Origin: Janibacter corallicola NBRC 107790
Lineage (GTDB): Bacteria; Actinomycetota; Actinomycetes; Actinomycetales; Dermatophilaceae
Assembly (NCBI RefSeq): GCF_001570965.1
Contig: NZ_BCSR01000014.1
Span: forward strand, 1-56,382
DNA: 56,382 nt
Reading direction: 5' to 3'
In this document: one piece after another, positions 34,613 through 46,096 of the stretch
How positions within the stretch are numbered: the first letter of the stretch is position 1
How the letters are laid out: each line of letters starts with the position of its first letter
Made by a program: the position numbers and the translations under genes
Notes under the pieces: generated by a model
What the model saw: only the letters and a program-made list of their open reading frames with translations
What the model was told of the DNA's origin: nothing
Databases searched by the model: none

Positions 34613-34619
34613 CTTAGGC
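34613..34619 (+). promoter_or_regulatory. Likely -10 element for the BI-1 gene
   Basis: TTAGGCT, a TANNNT-type -10, lies about 60 bases before the BI-1 start, which has its own GAGGAGG ribosome-binding site. It resembles the TAGGCT before tam. Confidence 0.45.
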
Positions 34620-34676
34620 TTGGTGCCACTGCCGCGCGGCCGACCGGTCGCGCCAGCGTCGAGGAGGCCTGACCAG

Positions 34677-35585
34677 ATGAGCAACCCGATCCTCAACCGG
34701 GTCGCGCGGGACGCCGAACGCGGCCGCTACGCCGGCTTCCGGACTCCTGCGCCCCAGCGCGGCCAGCAGCCGCCGCCCCCGCCCGGGTACGGCCAGCAGG
34801 CGGGGTACCCGCAGCAGGGCCACGGCCAGCCGCAGCCGGGATACGGGCAGCCGCAGGCCGCCCCCTTCGGCGGCGGTGACGGTGGCCGGGCCATCACCCT
34901 CGATGACGTGCTCGTGCGCATCGCGGTCCTCTTCGCCGTGCTCCTGGGCGTCGCCGGGGTGACGTGGTTCGCCACGATGGCCAGCGCCACGATCGGCGCC
35001 CTCGCCTGGGTGGTCGGGCTCGTCGGTACGCTTGGTCTCGGGATCTACATGGCCTTCCGGCGCACGCCGATCGGCCCGGTCCTGGCCCTGGTCTACGCGG
35101 GCTTCGAGGGGCTCTTCGTCGGCGCCATCAGTGCCACCTTCCGACAGTTCTTCGACGAGCCGGGGACCCCGATCTTCGAGTCGATCGTCACCCAGGCCGT
35201 GCTGGCCACGCTCTGCGTCTTCGGCGCGATGCTGCTGCTGTACACGACCCGCGTGATCAAGGTGACCCAGAAGTTCCGGGCCGTGGTCTCCATGCTGGTC
35301 CTGGGCTACTTCGTCTTCTCGCTGATCAACCTCGGGTACATGCTCTTCTTCGGCGGCGGGATGTTCGGCTTCGGCGGGACCGGGCTGCTCGGCATCGGGA
35401 TCTCCCTCTTCGCCACGGGCCTCGCGGCGGTGACGCTCGCGCTCGACTTCGACTCCATCGAGACCGCGATCTCCCACCGGCTGCCGCAGGCCTACGCCTG
35501 GCACCTCGCGATGGGTCTGGTCATCACCCTCGTGTGGCTGTACCTGGAGCTGCTGCGCCTGCTGGCCCGCCTGCGCAGCGATTGA
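34677..35585 (+). CDS. BAX inhibitor-1/YccA-family membrane protein
   Basis: 302 residues. The first 75 are a soluble Pro/Gln/Gly-rich region (QRGQQPPPPPGYGQQAGYPQQ and similar YGQPQ repeats), then seven membrane segments of the BI-1/YccA family (from VLVRIAVLFAVLLGVAGVTWF), with the conserved YAGFEGLFVGAIS in the middle and a polar C-terminal helix. BI-1 homologues conduct Ca2+ in other bacteria; function here is unknown. ATG after GAGGAGG. The stop overlaps a TTG start. Confidence 0.85.
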   Translation: MSNPILNRVARDAERGRYAGFRTPAPQRGQQPPPPPGYGQQAGYPQQGHGQPQPGYGQPQAAPFGGGDGGRAITLDDVLVRIAVLFAVLLGVAGVTWFATMASATIGALAWVVGLVGTLGLGIYMAFRRTPIGPVLALVYAGFEGLFVGAISATFRQFFDEPGTPIFESIVTQAVLATLCVFGAMLLLYTTRVIKVTQKFRAVVSMLVLGYFVFSLINLGYMLFFGGGMFGFGGTGLLGIGISLFATGLAAVTLALDFDSIETAISHRLPQAYAWHLAMGLVITLVWLYLELLRLLARLRSD

Positions 35586-35839
35586 TCCCGGAGGACGTCG
35601 CGACCGAGCTCGACCGAGCGGCCCGGCGGTGGCAGCAGCTGCCGCTGGACCGCGCGACCGAGGCGCTCCCGGCCGTGCACGCGTTGATGGCCGATCTCGC
35701 GGGGGAGGCGCTGCCCGACCTCGGACCGGCCGTGGCCATGGACCAGCTGCGGGTCGTCGTCTTCGACGCCTGCGCGGGCGAAGGGAGCCCGCCGGACCTC
35801 GCGGGCCGGCTGGCCTCCCTTCGTCTCGGCTGGAGCTGA
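35582..35839 (+). CDS. Small conserved actinobacterial protein, function unknown
   Basis: 85 residues with a TTG start overlapping the BI-1 stop as TTGA, and a GGAGG-like site inside the preceding gene is not apparent, so translation likely depends on coupling. It is a mostly helical soluble protein (DRAARRWQQLPLDRATEALPAVHALMADL, DLGPAVAMDQLRVVVFDAC). Similar small proteins with a PDLGP-VDQLxVVxYD signature occur in Micrococcales as I recall, with no known role. Its third-position GC fits a real gene. Confidence 0.6.
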   Translation: MIPEDVATELDRAARRWQQLPLDRATEALPAVHALMADLAGEALPDLGPAVAMDQLRVVVFDACAGEGSPPDLAGRLASLRLGWS

Positions 35840-35857
35840 GTCGGCCCGGTGGCGGGC

Positions 35858-35861
<4 letters not shown>
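35836..35861. terminator. Stem-loop between convergent genes
   Basis: CTGA and GCCCG pair with CGGGC and TCAG around a GTGG loop, straddling the ends of the convergent small protein and SGNH hydrolase genes. A three-base bulge weakens it. Confidence 0.4.
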
Positions 35862-38994
<3,133 letters not shown>

Positions 38995-39015
38995 TCGCGG
39001 CACACTGGAGGGATC

Positions 39016-39495
39016 ATGAGCACGCCCTCCCACGAAGGCTGGATCGACCGCCAGATCCGTGAGGCGATCGAGCGCGGCGAGTTCGACGACCTCCCCGGCG
39101 CGGGCAAGCCGCTGCGGGGACTCGAGGACCGCGACCCGGACTGGTGGGTCAAGCAGCTGATGGACCGGGAGGGCCTCGATGCCTCCGACGCGCTGCCGCC
39201 GGTCTTCCGGCTGCGGCGCGAGCACGCCGGCTTCCCCGAGTCGCTCGCCGAGGTCGGGACCGAGGCGGACGTGCGCGAGATCCTGCGGGACTACAACCAG
39301 CGGGTGCTCGCCGAGCTGCGTCGGCCGACCTTCGGGCGGGCCTCCCCGCCCCTGGCACCCCGGGCGGACGTCGAGGTCCTGGTGCAGCAGTGGCGGGAGC
39401 TGCGCGCGCAGCGCGCGCCGGCACCGGCCGACGAGGGGGAGACGGAGCCCCCTTCGCCCCGGCGGTCCTGGTGGCGGCGGCTGCTGCGCCGCTGA
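39016..39495 (+). CDS. DUF1992 (DnaJ-C28-like) protein
   Basis: 159 residues. The DUF1992 core (1-70) is clear: WIDRQIREAIERGEFDDLPGAGKPLRG and then DWWVKQLMDREG. The rest is helical and basic, ending in a tryptophan/arginine-rich tail (RRSWWRRLLRR) that might contact membrane or nucleic acid. Function unknown. ATG after GGAGGG, 21 bp past the FadH-like gene, so co-transcription is possible. Convergent with msrA, with a small CCGAG-TCAG-CTCGG hairpin (39498-39511) in the 6-bp gap region. Confidence 0.85.
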   Translation: MSTPSHEGWIDRQIREAIERGEFDDLPGAGKPLRGLEDRDPDWWVKQLMDREGLDASDALPPVFRLRREHAGFPESLAEVGTEADVREILRDYNQRVLAELRRPTFGRASPPLAPRADVEVLVQQWRELRAQRAPAPADEGETEPPSPRRSWWRRLLRR

Positions 39496-39501
39496 GCCGA
39501 G

Positions 39502-40191
39502 TCAGCTCGGGGGCATGATGTCCGTCTGTGCGGGCAGGTCGGCCACCCCGACGGGGCAGGTCAGGCCGTTCGGGCCGTGGTTGCAGTAGCCGTTCGGGTG
39601 GTGGTGCAGGTACTGCTGGTGGATCGCCTCGGCGTACCAGAAGGGGCCCGACTCGCTCGTCGGGACGATCTCGGTCGCGACCGGGGGCAGGCCCCGCTCC
39701 GCGAGCTCCCGCCCGAAGGCGGCCGCGGTGGCCTCGGCCGCCGCCTGCTGCTCCGGGGTGCCGGCGAAGATCGCCGACCGGTACTGGGTGCCGACGTCAT
39801 TGCCCTGACGGTTGGCCGTCGTCGGGTCGTGGTTCTCCCAGAAGGCCTTGAGCAGCAGCTCCGGGTGGGTCACCGTCGGGTCGTAGGCGATGAGCACGCT
39901 CTCGGCGTGGCCCGTCATGCCGGTGCAGACCTCTTCATAGGTGGGGTTGGGGGTGAAGCCTCCCATGTACCCCGCGGCCGTGGTCACCACGCCCGGCAGC
40001 TGCCAGAAGATGCGCTCCGCGCCCCAGTAGCAGCCCATGGCCACGTGCAGCACCTGCGTGCCCTCGGGCCAGGGCCCTTCCATCGGGGTCCCGAGCACCG
40101 CGTGGGTGCTCGGGACCTCGAAGGGTCGTTCGTCCCGGCCGGGCAGAGCGGACTGCGCGGTGGGCATGGGTGGGAGCTGACGACCGAACAT
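39502..40191 (-). CDS. msrA: Peptide methionine (S)-S-oxide reductase
   Basis: 229 residues. It repairs oxidised methionine. The catalytic Cys lies in AMGCYWGAERIFWQLPGV (Tyr in place of the more common Phe after Cys), with GYMGGFTPNPTYEEVCTGMTGHAE and the conserved FWENHDPTTANRQGNDVGTQYRSAI. The C-terminus holds cysteines (GYCNHGPNGLTCPVG) suited to disulfide recycling. The first 35 residues are a normal N-terminal extension. The ATG follows GAGAAT by six bases, suggesting a leaderless start. Downstream of greA on the same strand, 25 bp apart. Confidence 0.93.
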   Translation of the reverse strand: MFGRQLPPMPTAQSALPGRDERPFEVPSTHAVLGTPMEGPWPEGTQVLHVAMGCYWGAERIFWQLPGVVTTAAGYMGGFTPNPTYEEVCTGMTGHAESVLIAYDPTVTHPELLLKAFWENHDPTTANRQGNDVGTQYRSAIFAGTPEQQAAAEATAAAFGRELAERGLPPVATEIVPTSESGPFWYAEAIHQQYLHHHPNGYCNHGPNGLTCPVGVADLPAQTDIMPPS

Positions 40192-40216
40192 GTCGCCATT
40201 CTCCCACTGTCGTGGA

Positions 40217-40711
40217 TCAGGCCGAGTAGGGCTTCGCGGAGAGGACCTTGACCTCGATGGTCTTGCCGGTGGGGGCGAGGTAGCTGACGGTGTCGCCGAC
40301 CTTCTGGCCGTTGATGGCCTTGCCCATGGGGGACTGCTCGGAGTAGACGTCGAGGTCCCTCGTGCCGTCGGAGATCTCGCGGGAGCCGAGCAGGAAGGTC
40401 TCCTCCTCGCCGAACATCTCGATCGAGACGACCATGCCCGGCTCGACGACGCCGTCGTCCGGCGGGGCCTCGCCGACGGTCGCGGTCTGGAGGATCTGGG
40501 TGAGCTGGCGGATGCGGGCCTCCATCTTGCCCTGCTCCTCCTTGGCGGCGTGGTAGCCGCCGTTCTCCTTCAGGTCCCCCTCCTCGCGCGCGGCCTCGAT
40601 GCGCTTGGCGATCTCGACGCGACCGGGGCCCGAGAGCTCCTGCAGCTCGGACTGGAGGCGGTCGTAGGCCTCCTGGGTCAGAAAGGTCTCCGATGACGCG
40701 GTCTGGGTCAC
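40217..40711 (-). CDS. greA: Transcription elongation factor GreA
   Basis: 164 residues. The N-terminal coiled coil (1-78) carries the acidic tip in EEGDLKENGGYHAAKEEQG that stimulates RNA cleavage in backtracked polymerase; the C-terminal domain includes LLGSREISDGTRDLDVYSEQSPMGKAINGQKVGDTV. GTG start with GGAGGAG. Its upstream neighbour on the same strand, DUF4307, ends at a hairpin, so greA probably has its own promoter in 40712-40800, where I see no clear hexamers. Confidence 0.95.
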   Translation of the reverse strand: MTQTASSETFLTQEAYDRLQSELQELSGPGRVEIAKRIEAAREEGDLKENGGYHAAKEEQGKMEARIRQLTQILQTATVGEAPPDDGVVEPGMVVSIEMFGEEETFLLGSREISDGTRDLDVYSEQSPMGKAINGQKVGDTVSYLAPTGKTIEVKVLSAKPYSA

Positions 40712-40800
40712 GATTGCTCCTCCTTCGATGCCGCCGAGACGGGATCGGTCCCTGCGGGCGATGACCGGTGCCGAGGCCGGGACGTGCCCGGGTCATGCAC

Positions 40801-40828
40801 AAAGGTCTGGACCCGATCGGTCCAGACC
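40801..40828 (-). terminator. Intrinsic terminator of the DUF4307 gene
   Basis: GGTCTGGACC (40804-40813) and GGTCCAGACC (40819-40828) form a perfect 10-bp stem with a five-base loop; on the minus strand it is followed by TTTGT. It lies 88 bases past the DUF4307 stop and before greA. Confidence 0.65.
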
Positions 40829-40915
40829 CACGGTCGCGTGATGCCTTCCAGTGTACCGCGAGGAGGGCGGAACCGGCGATTCATCCGGCGCCGACCGCCT
40901 CCGGGTGCGGCGGCG

Positions 40916-41338
40916 TCAGTCCACCGGCGTGCACTCGTCGGCGGTCGCCGTCGCCGCCGTCGTCGTGGTCTCCACGCTGGCCCGCACCCGGGTGGTGCGC
41001 TCGGCGGAGGCCGGGACCTCGTGCTTCGTCGTGCCGACCCGTCCGTACTCCGAGTCCATCGCCGTGATCGTGCAGGAGAGCGTCGTGCCCGGCTCTCGCG
41101 TGACGTCGAAGACCATGACGATCTCGTGCTTGCCCGGTCGCTCGAAGCCCACGTCCTGGACGATCACCGGGTCCTCGGTCGCCGAGAGCGCGAACCAGAT
41201 GACCATCGCCATCGCCACGAGGACGGCGACGCCGCCGAAGATCCACCAGCCACGGTTGCCGTGGGCCGTGCGCTCCTCCGCCTCGGCCTCCTCGCGCTCG
41301 GGGTCCCACCCGACGGGGGGCTCGTGCGAGGTGGTCAT
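40916..41338 (-). CDS. DUF4307 membrane protein
   Basis: 140 residues. A charged cytosolic N-terminus (EREEAEAEERTAHGNRG) precedes one membrane helix (about 31-51, WWIFGGVAVLVAMAMVIWFAL); the exported C-terminal domain (about 55-140, DVGFERPGKHEIVMVFDVTREPG) has two cysteines that may pair. This is the DUF4307 family found between greA and mca in actinomycetes. Function unknown. ATG after GGAG. Divergent from mca with 149 bp between. Confidence 0.85.
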   Translation of the reverse strand: MTTSHEPPVGWDPEREEAEAEERTAHGNRGWWIFGGVAVLVAMAMVIWFALSATEDPVIVQDVGFERPGKHEIVMVFDVTREPGTTLSCTITAMDSEYGRVGTTKHEVPASAERTTRVRASVETTTTAATATADECTPVD

Positions 41339-41487
41339 CTTCTGCTCCTGGTGGACGACTGGCTCGGCGGCCCGCCCTCGCGTCGAGGTCGACGGCGTGG
41401 CGGTGAGAGGATGTGGCCATTGTCCGTGACCACGGTCCCCGGCGGCACACCGGGGCCGACGATCCCCTCCACGGGAGGAACTCAGCA

Positions 41488-42435
41488 GTGGAAGCATTCC
41501 GGCTCATGGCCGTCCACGCCCACCCCGACGACGAGTCGAGCAAGGGCGGGGCCTCGACGGCGCGCTACGCCCACGACGGTGCCGAGGTGCTCGTCGTCAC
41601 ACTGACCGGCGGCGAGCGCGGGTCCATCCTGAACCCCAAGCTCAAGGACGACGTACACATCCTGCGCGACCTCGCCCAGGTCCGGCGCAACGAGATGGAG
41701 GCAGCCCGCAGTGCGCTGGGCGTCCAGCACACCTGGCTGGGTTTCGTCGACTCCGGTCTGCCCGAGGGAGACCCGCTGCCGCCGCTGCCGGACGGGTGCT
41801 TCGCCAAGCAGCCGCTCCACGTCACGACCGAGGCCCTCGTCCGGGAGATCAGGCGTTTCCGTCCGCACGTGCTGACCACGTACGACGAGAACGGCGGCTA
41901 TCCGCACCCCGACCACGTGATGACCAACCGGGTCAGCGTGGCCGCCTTCGAGGCCGCGGGGGACCCGGAGCAGTTCCCCAACGCCGGCGAGCCCTGGCAG
42001 CCGCTGAAGCTGTACTACGTCGGCGGCTTCGGGCTGGGCCGGATCACCGCGCTGCACGAGAAGCTGCTCGCGATGGGCGAGGAGTCCCCCTTCGTGGACT
42101 GGATCGAGCGCGCCGCCAAGCGGCCGCAGCGGACCATGACCACGCGCGTGCCCTGCTCGGACTTCTTCGACGCGCGGGACGCGGCGCTGAAGGCGCACGC
42201 CACCCAGGTCGACCCCGACGGGTTCTTCTTCGCCGTGCCGAATCCCATCCAGGCCGAGGTCTGGCCGACGGAGGACTACGAGCTGGCCATGAGCCATGTG
42301 CCCACGACGATCCCGGAGGACGACCTCTTCGCGGGCCTCCCGTCGCTCGCCGAGGCCGACGCGTTGGGGGAGCGCAGCGACCTCGAGCTGGTCATCGACG
42401 AGCGCCGGGCACCGACCGTGAGGACCTGGGAGTGA
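41488..42435 (+). CDS. mca: Mycothiol S-conjugate amidase
   Basis: 315 residues, a PIG-L-type zinc deacetylase family member. Zinc ligands are in [13 protein letters not shown] and [12 protein letters not shown]. It cleaves mycothiol S-conjugates to mercapturic acids for export, the actinobacterial route for electrophile detoxification. Mca is preferred over the related MshB because of its place next to greA-DUF4307 and the [11 protein letters not shown] segment. GTG start nine bases after GGGAGG. It implies mycothiol synthesis elsewhere in the genome. Stop overlaps the next GTG. Confidence 0.92.
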   Translation: MEAFRLMAVHAHPDDESSKGGASTARYAHDGAEVLVVTLTGGERGSILNPKLKDDVHILRDLAQVRRNEMEAARSALGVQHTWLGFVDSGLPEGDPLPPLPDGCFAKQPLHVTTEALVREIRRFRPHVLTTYDENGGYPHPDHVMTNRVSVAAFEAAGDPEQFPNAGEPWQPLKLYYVGGFGLGRITALHEKLLAMGEESPFVDWIERAAKRPQRTMTTRVPCSDFFDARDAALKAHATQVDPDGFFFAVPNPIQAEVWPTEDYELAMSHVPTTIPEDDLFAGLPSLAEADALGERSDLELVIDERRAPTVRTWE

Positions 42436-42743
42436 ATCCGCCGAGCTTCGAGGTCAGCCCGGGGATCGGCGCGTTCTTCGCCTTCTTCTTCCTGGCCGTC
42501 TCCCTCTGGCTGCTGATGCGCAACATGTTCGCCCGGCTGCGCCGGATGAACTTGGCCCAGCGGCAGGCGGAGCAGGAGGCGCGGGAGGCCGCGGAGGCGA
42601 AGCGGGCGGCCGGCGAGGGGGCAGACCGGGAACCCGACTCCGGTGACGACGCCGACGGTGCCGACAGCGCCGCCGGCGCCGACGACGAGTCAGGTGGCGG
42701 CGACGGGACCGAAGAGGGCGAGCGTCGCGGCGACGAAGTGTGA
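42432..42743 (+). CDS. Small membrane protein downstream of mca
   Basis: 103 residues. One membrane helix (about 9-30, [23 protein letters not shown]) is followed by a helical basic stretch ([22 protein letters not shown]) and a very acidic tail of Asp, Glu, Gly and Ala. The GTG start overlaps the mca stop (GTGA), so the two are coupled. A small protein in this place is common in actinomycetes, function unknown. Its last 54 bp overlap the 3' end of the convergent trhA gene. Confidence 0.75.
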   Translation: MNPPSFEVSPGIGAFFAFFFLAVSLWLLMRNMFARLRRMNLAQRQAEQEAREAAEAKRAAGEGADREPDSGDDADGADSAAGADDESGGGDGTEEGERRGDEV

Positions 42744-43403
42744 GATGAAGGCCAGGATCGTCAGCGCGTGGAAGATCTCGTGGAAGCCGAAGTACCGCGG
42801 TGACGGGTTCGGCCGCTTGATGCCGTAGACGATGGCGCCGGCGGTGTAGAGCGCGCCGCCGACGAGCACCAAGGTCAGGATCGTCCACCCGCCGTGGGTG
42901 AGCAGCGGCTTGATGTAGAAGACGGCGACGAACCCCAGCGCCACGTACACCGGCACGTACAGCCACCTGGGCGCATTGATCCAGAAGACCCGGAAGAGCA
43001 CCCCGAGGATCGCGCCCGCCCACACGATCACCAACAGGCTGATCGCCTGCGCCTTCGGCAGCATCAGGGCGAAGGGGGTGTAGCTGCCCGCGATGATGAG
43101 GAAGATGTTCGCGTGGTCCCAGCGGCGCAGGGCGGCGGCCATCCGGCGCCCCCAGGTGCCTCGGTGGTAGACCGCCGAGGTCGCGAAGAGCAGCCCGGCG
43201 GTCATGGTGAAGACCATCGCGGCCAACCGCCCGTTCTGGGTCGGGGCCGTCGAGGTGAGCACGAGCCCCCCGACGAGGGCGAGGGGTGCCATCACCAGAT
43301 GGAGCCAGCCGCGCAGGTGCGGCTTGACCGCCTCGACGAAGGTGTCGACGTGGCCACTGACCTCCTGGGCGAGCTCTTTGGCTTCCTGGCGCGGGGATGG
43401 CAT
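42690..43403 (-). CDS. trhA: Hemolysin III / TrhA-family membrane protein
   Basis: 237 residues, seven membrane segments. Metal-site motifs of the progestin-receptor/hemolysin III superfamily are present: SAVYHRGTWG early and [19 protein letters not shown] at the end, plus DHANIFLIIAGSYTPFA. Despite the name, such proteins are linked to membrane-lipid homeostasis; toxicity is not implied. ATG six bases after a TAACGT -10 on the minus strand, indicating a leaderless message. The 3' end overlaps the small protein after mca. Confidence 0.9.
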   Translation of the reverse strand: MPSPRQEAKELAQEVSGHVDTFVEAVKPHLRGWLHLVMAPLALVGGLVLTSTAPTQNGRLAAMVFTMTAGLLFATSAVYHRGTWGRRMAAALRRWDHANIFLIIAGSYTPFALMLPKAQAISLLVIVWAGAILGVLFRVFWINAPRWLYVPVYVALGFVAVFYIKPLLTHGGWTILTLVLVGGALYTAGAIVYGIKRPNPSPRYFGFHEIFHALTILAFISHFVAATLALFGPVAAT

Positions 43404-43506
43404 GTACCGACGTTAGCCCACCCGGATGTGCGGTGCCCATGAGCGGCGTCACGAGGTTGCGGCGGTAGGTTGTCCTGCGTCACACCTCGCCAGGAAAGGG
43501 ACGCGA

Positions 43507-44262
43507 GTGCGGAACCTGCTCTATTCGGCCTACGAGCGCCGACTCGTCCGGCAGCTCCAGGGTGATGCCGTGCCGCGCCACGTCGGGATGATCGTCGACG
43601 GGAACCGCCGCTTCGCCAAGGCGCGTGGCCGCAACGCGGCGGACGGTCACCAGGCCGGGGCGGCGAACATCGCCTCCTTCCTCGAGTGGTGCGAGGAGGC
43701 AGGGGTCGAGGTCGTGACCCTGTGGCTGCTCTCGACCGACAACCTCACCCGCACCCCCGAGGAGCTGGAGCGGCTGCTGCGGATCATCGAGGGGCTGGTC
43801 GCCGACCTCGCCGAAGCCGGTCGGTGGCAGCTCCACGCGGCCGGGGCCCTGGAGCTGCTCCCCGTCCAGACCGCGGCAGCGCTGCGGCGGGCGGAGGAGG
43901 AGACCGCTGACGTGGCCGGGCTCGTGGTCAACGTCGCGGTCGGCTACGGCGGTCGGCAGGAGATCGCGGACGCGGTGCGCTCGCTGCTGCGCACCCGCGC
44001 GGCCCAGGGCGCCACCATGGAGGAGGTCGCGGACGAGATGAGCGCCGACGACATCTCCGCCCACCTCTACACCAAGGGGCAGCCCGACCCGGACCTGGTG
44101 ATCCGCACCTCGGGGGAGCAGCGCCTCTCCGGATTCCTCATGTGGCAGTCGGCGCACAGCGAGTACTACTTCTGCGAGGTCTACTGGCCGGAGTTCCGCC
44201 GGGTGGACTTCCTGCGGGCCCTGCGCTCCTACGCCGACCGGCACCGCCGCTACGGCTCCTGA
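43507..44262 (+). CDS. uppS: Cis-prenyl diphosphate synthase (isoprenyl transferase)
   Basis: 251 residues. The catalytic Asp sits in GMIVDGNRRFAKARG; other landmarks are TLWLLSTDNLTRTPEEL, VAVGYGGRQEIADAV and the C-terminal DLVIRTSGEQRLSGFLMWQSAHSEYYF. Family members build the cis-prenyl carriers for peptidoglycan and arabinogalactan. In mycobacteria the copy near mca and hemolysin III makes short Z-farnesyl diphosphate rather than decaprenyl diphosphate, so product length is open. GTG after AGGAAAGGG. The CCCCCTTCG motif lies six bases past the stop. Confidence 0.92.
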   Translation: MRNLLYSAYERRLVRQLQGDAVPRHVGMIVDGNRRFAKARGRNAADGHQAGAANIASFLEWCEEAGVEVVTLWLLSTDNLTRTPEELERLLRIIEGLVADLAEAGRWQLHAAGALELLPVQTAAALRRAEEETADVAGLVVNVAVGYGGRQEIADAVRSLLRTRAAQGATMEEVADEMSADDISAHLYTKGQPDPDLVIRTSGEQRLSGFLMWQSAHSEYYFCEVYWPEFRRVDFLRALRSYADRHRRYGS

Positions 44263-44558
44263 GTCGGCCCCCTTCGCACCGGCGCCGCCGGCCGTGGTCG
44301 ACGCGCAGGCGTCCCACGAGTGAACATCCGTACCACTTCGCCGCGACACGCCCCGTTGGTCGTGGCGAAGGGGGCCGCCGGGCCTAGCGTGAGCCGGGAC
44401 GGGACGCACCAGCGGACCGTTCGGGAGGCCCAGGCATGGAGCAGCTGAGCAGGACGGGCCGGACCCGGCCCCGGCTCTCGCCGACGGCCCGGTCCCGGCA
44501 CCAGCACCGAGAGTAGGCGCGGACGCGCCACCCGGCGCGGCGCCCGGAGGAGTTCGAC
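44263..44558. other. Gap between uppS and phoH with paired motif and a mini-ORF
   Basis: No ordinary gene is present. CCCCCTTCG at 44268-44276 and its complement at 44366-44374 face each other 89 bp apart. TAGCGT at 44385-44390 is a possible -10 for phoH. A 26-codon reading frame follows at 44436-44516. Confidence 0.5.
44436..44516 (+). CDS. Possible 26-residue arginine-rich leader peptide upstream of phoH
   Basis: ATG follows GGGAGGCCCAGGC; the frame reads MEQLSRTGRTRPRLSPT, then ARSRHQHRE and a TAG stop, 42 bases before the phoH start. It is unusually rich in Arg and has no hydrophobic core. It could be an upstream ORF influencing phoH translation, or chance. Below the size where coding bias can decide. 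Confidence 0.35.
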   Translation: MEQLSRTGRTRPRLSPTARSRHQHRE

Positions 44559-45935
44559 GTGGACGACCTGCAGACCCAGACCGCCGCCCCGTCCGTGCCG
44601 CAGCCCGGTCCCGACCCGGTCCACCTGCCACCGCAGGAGGACGGACCACGCACCTACGTCGTGGACACGTCCGTGCTGCTCTCCGACCCGCGCGCGATGT
44701 TGCGCTTCAAGGAGCACGAGGTCGTCCTGCCGGTGGTCGTCGTCACCGAGCTGGAGGCCAAGCGGCACCACCCGGAGCTGGGCTACTTCGCCCGGACCGC
44801 GCTGCGGCAGCTCGACGACCTGCGCGTCCGGGAGGGGCGCCTCGATGCCCCGGTGCGCGTGGGAGCCGACGGCGGCACCCTCCGGGTGGAGCTGAACCAC
44901 ACCGACTCCTCGTGCCTGCCCTCCGGCTTCCGGTTGGGGGACAACGACACCCGCATCCTCGCCGTGGCCCAGAACCTCTCCGACGAAGGGCACGAGGTCA
45001 CGGTGGTCAGCAAGGACCTCCCGATGCGGGTCAAGGCCTCCGCCGTGGGGCTCGACGCCCAGGAGTACCGCCACGAGCAGACCCGTGCCGACTCGGGCTG
45101 GACCGGGATGGCCGAGCTCGAGATGGCGGGGGATGAGGTCGACCGGCTCTACGAGACCGGGCGGGTGGAGCACCTCGCCGCGGCGGAGCTGCCCTGCCAC
45201 ACCGGGCTGAAGATCATCTCCGAGCGGGGCAGCGCCCTCGGGCGGGTGGGTGCGGACAAGCAGGTGCGCCTCGTGCGCGGTGACCGCGACGCCTTCGGCC
45301 TGCACGGCCGCTCGGCGGAGCAGCGCATCGCCCTCGACCTGCTGCTCGACCCCGATGTCGGCATCGTCAGCCTCGGCGGCCGGGCCGGCACCGGCAAGAG
45401 TGCCCTGGCCATGTGCGCAGGGCTCGAGGCGGTCATGGAGCGGCGCCAGCACCGCAAGGTCGTCGTCTTCCGACCGCTGTACGCCGTCGGTGGCCAGGAG
45501 CTGGGGTACCTGCCCGGCACCGAGGGCGAGAAGATGGGGCCCTGGGCGCAGGCGGTCCACGACACCCTCGGCGCGCTCGTCAGCACCGAGGTCGTCGAGG
45601 AGGTCCTCGACCGCGGGATGCTCGAGGTCCTCCCGCTGACCCACATCCGCGGGCGCAGCCTGCACGACTCCTACGTCATCGTCGACGAGGCACAGAGCCT
45701 GGAGCGCAACGTGCTGCTGACCGTGATGTCCCGCGTGGGGCAGAACTCCAAGATCGTGCTCACCCACGACGTCGCCCAGCGGGACAACCTGCGGGTGGGA
45801 CGCCACGACGGCGTCGCGGCGGTCATCGAGACCCTCAAGGGCCACCCGCTCTTCTCCCACGTGACCCTCACGCGCAGCGAGCGCAGCCCGGTCGCGGCGC
45901 TGGTGACCGACCTCCTCGAAGGGGCGGACACCTGA
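44559..45935 (+). CDS. phoH2: PhoH2: PIN-domain RNase fused to PhoH-type ATPase
   Basis: 458 residues. The N-terminal PIN domain (about 30-165) has the acidic residues in [22 protein letters not shown] and [12 protein letters not shown]. The C-terminal PhoH ATPase (about 245-455) has Walker [12 protein letters not shown] and Walker [10 protein letters not shown] followed by [18 protein letters not shown]. Mycobacterial PhoH2 unwinds and cleaves RNA using ATP. GTG after GGAGGAG. A single gene in the window's context; CGAAGGGGG starts 25 bases after its stop. Confidence 0.92.
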   Translation: MDDLQTQTAAPSVPQPGPDPVHLPPQEDGPRTYVVDTSVLLSDPRAMLRFKEHEVVLPVVVVTELEAKRHHPELGYFARTALRQLDDLRVREGRLDAPVRVGADGGTLRVELNHTDSSCLPSGFRLGDNDTRILAVAQNLSDEGHEVTVVSKDLPMRVKASAVGLDAQEYRHEQTRADSGWTGMAELEMAGDEVDRLYETGRVEHLAAAELPCHTGLKIISERGSALGRVGADKQVRLVRGDRDAFGLHGRSAEQRIALDLLLDPDVGIVSLGGRAGTGKSALAMCAGLEAVMERRQHRKVVVFRPLYAVGGQELGYLPGTEGEKMGPWAQAVHDTLGALVSTEVVEEVLDRGMLEVLPLTHIRGRSLHDSYVIVDEAQSLERNVLLTVMSRVGQNSKIVLTHDVAQRDNLRVGRHDGVAAVIETLKGHPLFSHVTLTRSERSPVAALVTDLLEGADT

Positions 45936-46005
45936 CCGGCACGATCCGCCGACGCCCGACGAAGGGGGGACGACCCGGCGCATTGCCCCGCTCGGACGGG
46001 TCGGT

Positions 46006-46096
46006 TACCGTCGCCAACGAAGAGCATCGGGAGGCCCCGCCGAGGGGCTGACACGTCAGCGCCGCGCTCGCGGCTGACCACGAAGGGGCTGGTGCG
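46006..46096 (+). promoter_or_regulatory. Promoter and structured 5' leader of the transglycosylase gene
   Basis: TACCGT (46006-46011) is a plausible -10. The inferred leader then carries two hairpins: GCCCC/GGGGC (46034-46048) and a longer one with arms GTCAGC-G-CCGCG and CGCGGCTGAC (46055-46078, one bulged base). The GAAGGGG just before the GTG start may serve as ribosome-binding site. Riboswitches control resuscitation and cell-wall hydrolase genes in other actinomycetes, but I could not match this leader to a known class. Confidence 0.4.

Noticed and set aside
40804-40828. GGTCTGGACC repeats as a DasR dre operator for greA
   Set aside because: The two halves form a clean stem-loop followed by TTTGT on the minus strand after DUF4307, which fits a terminator better; the locus operator at 6391 has a different core.
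45936-46096. A c-di-AMP (ydaO) riboswitch before the transglycosylase gene
   Set aside because: The context would fit, but I could not place the conserved core, so only a structured leader is claimed.
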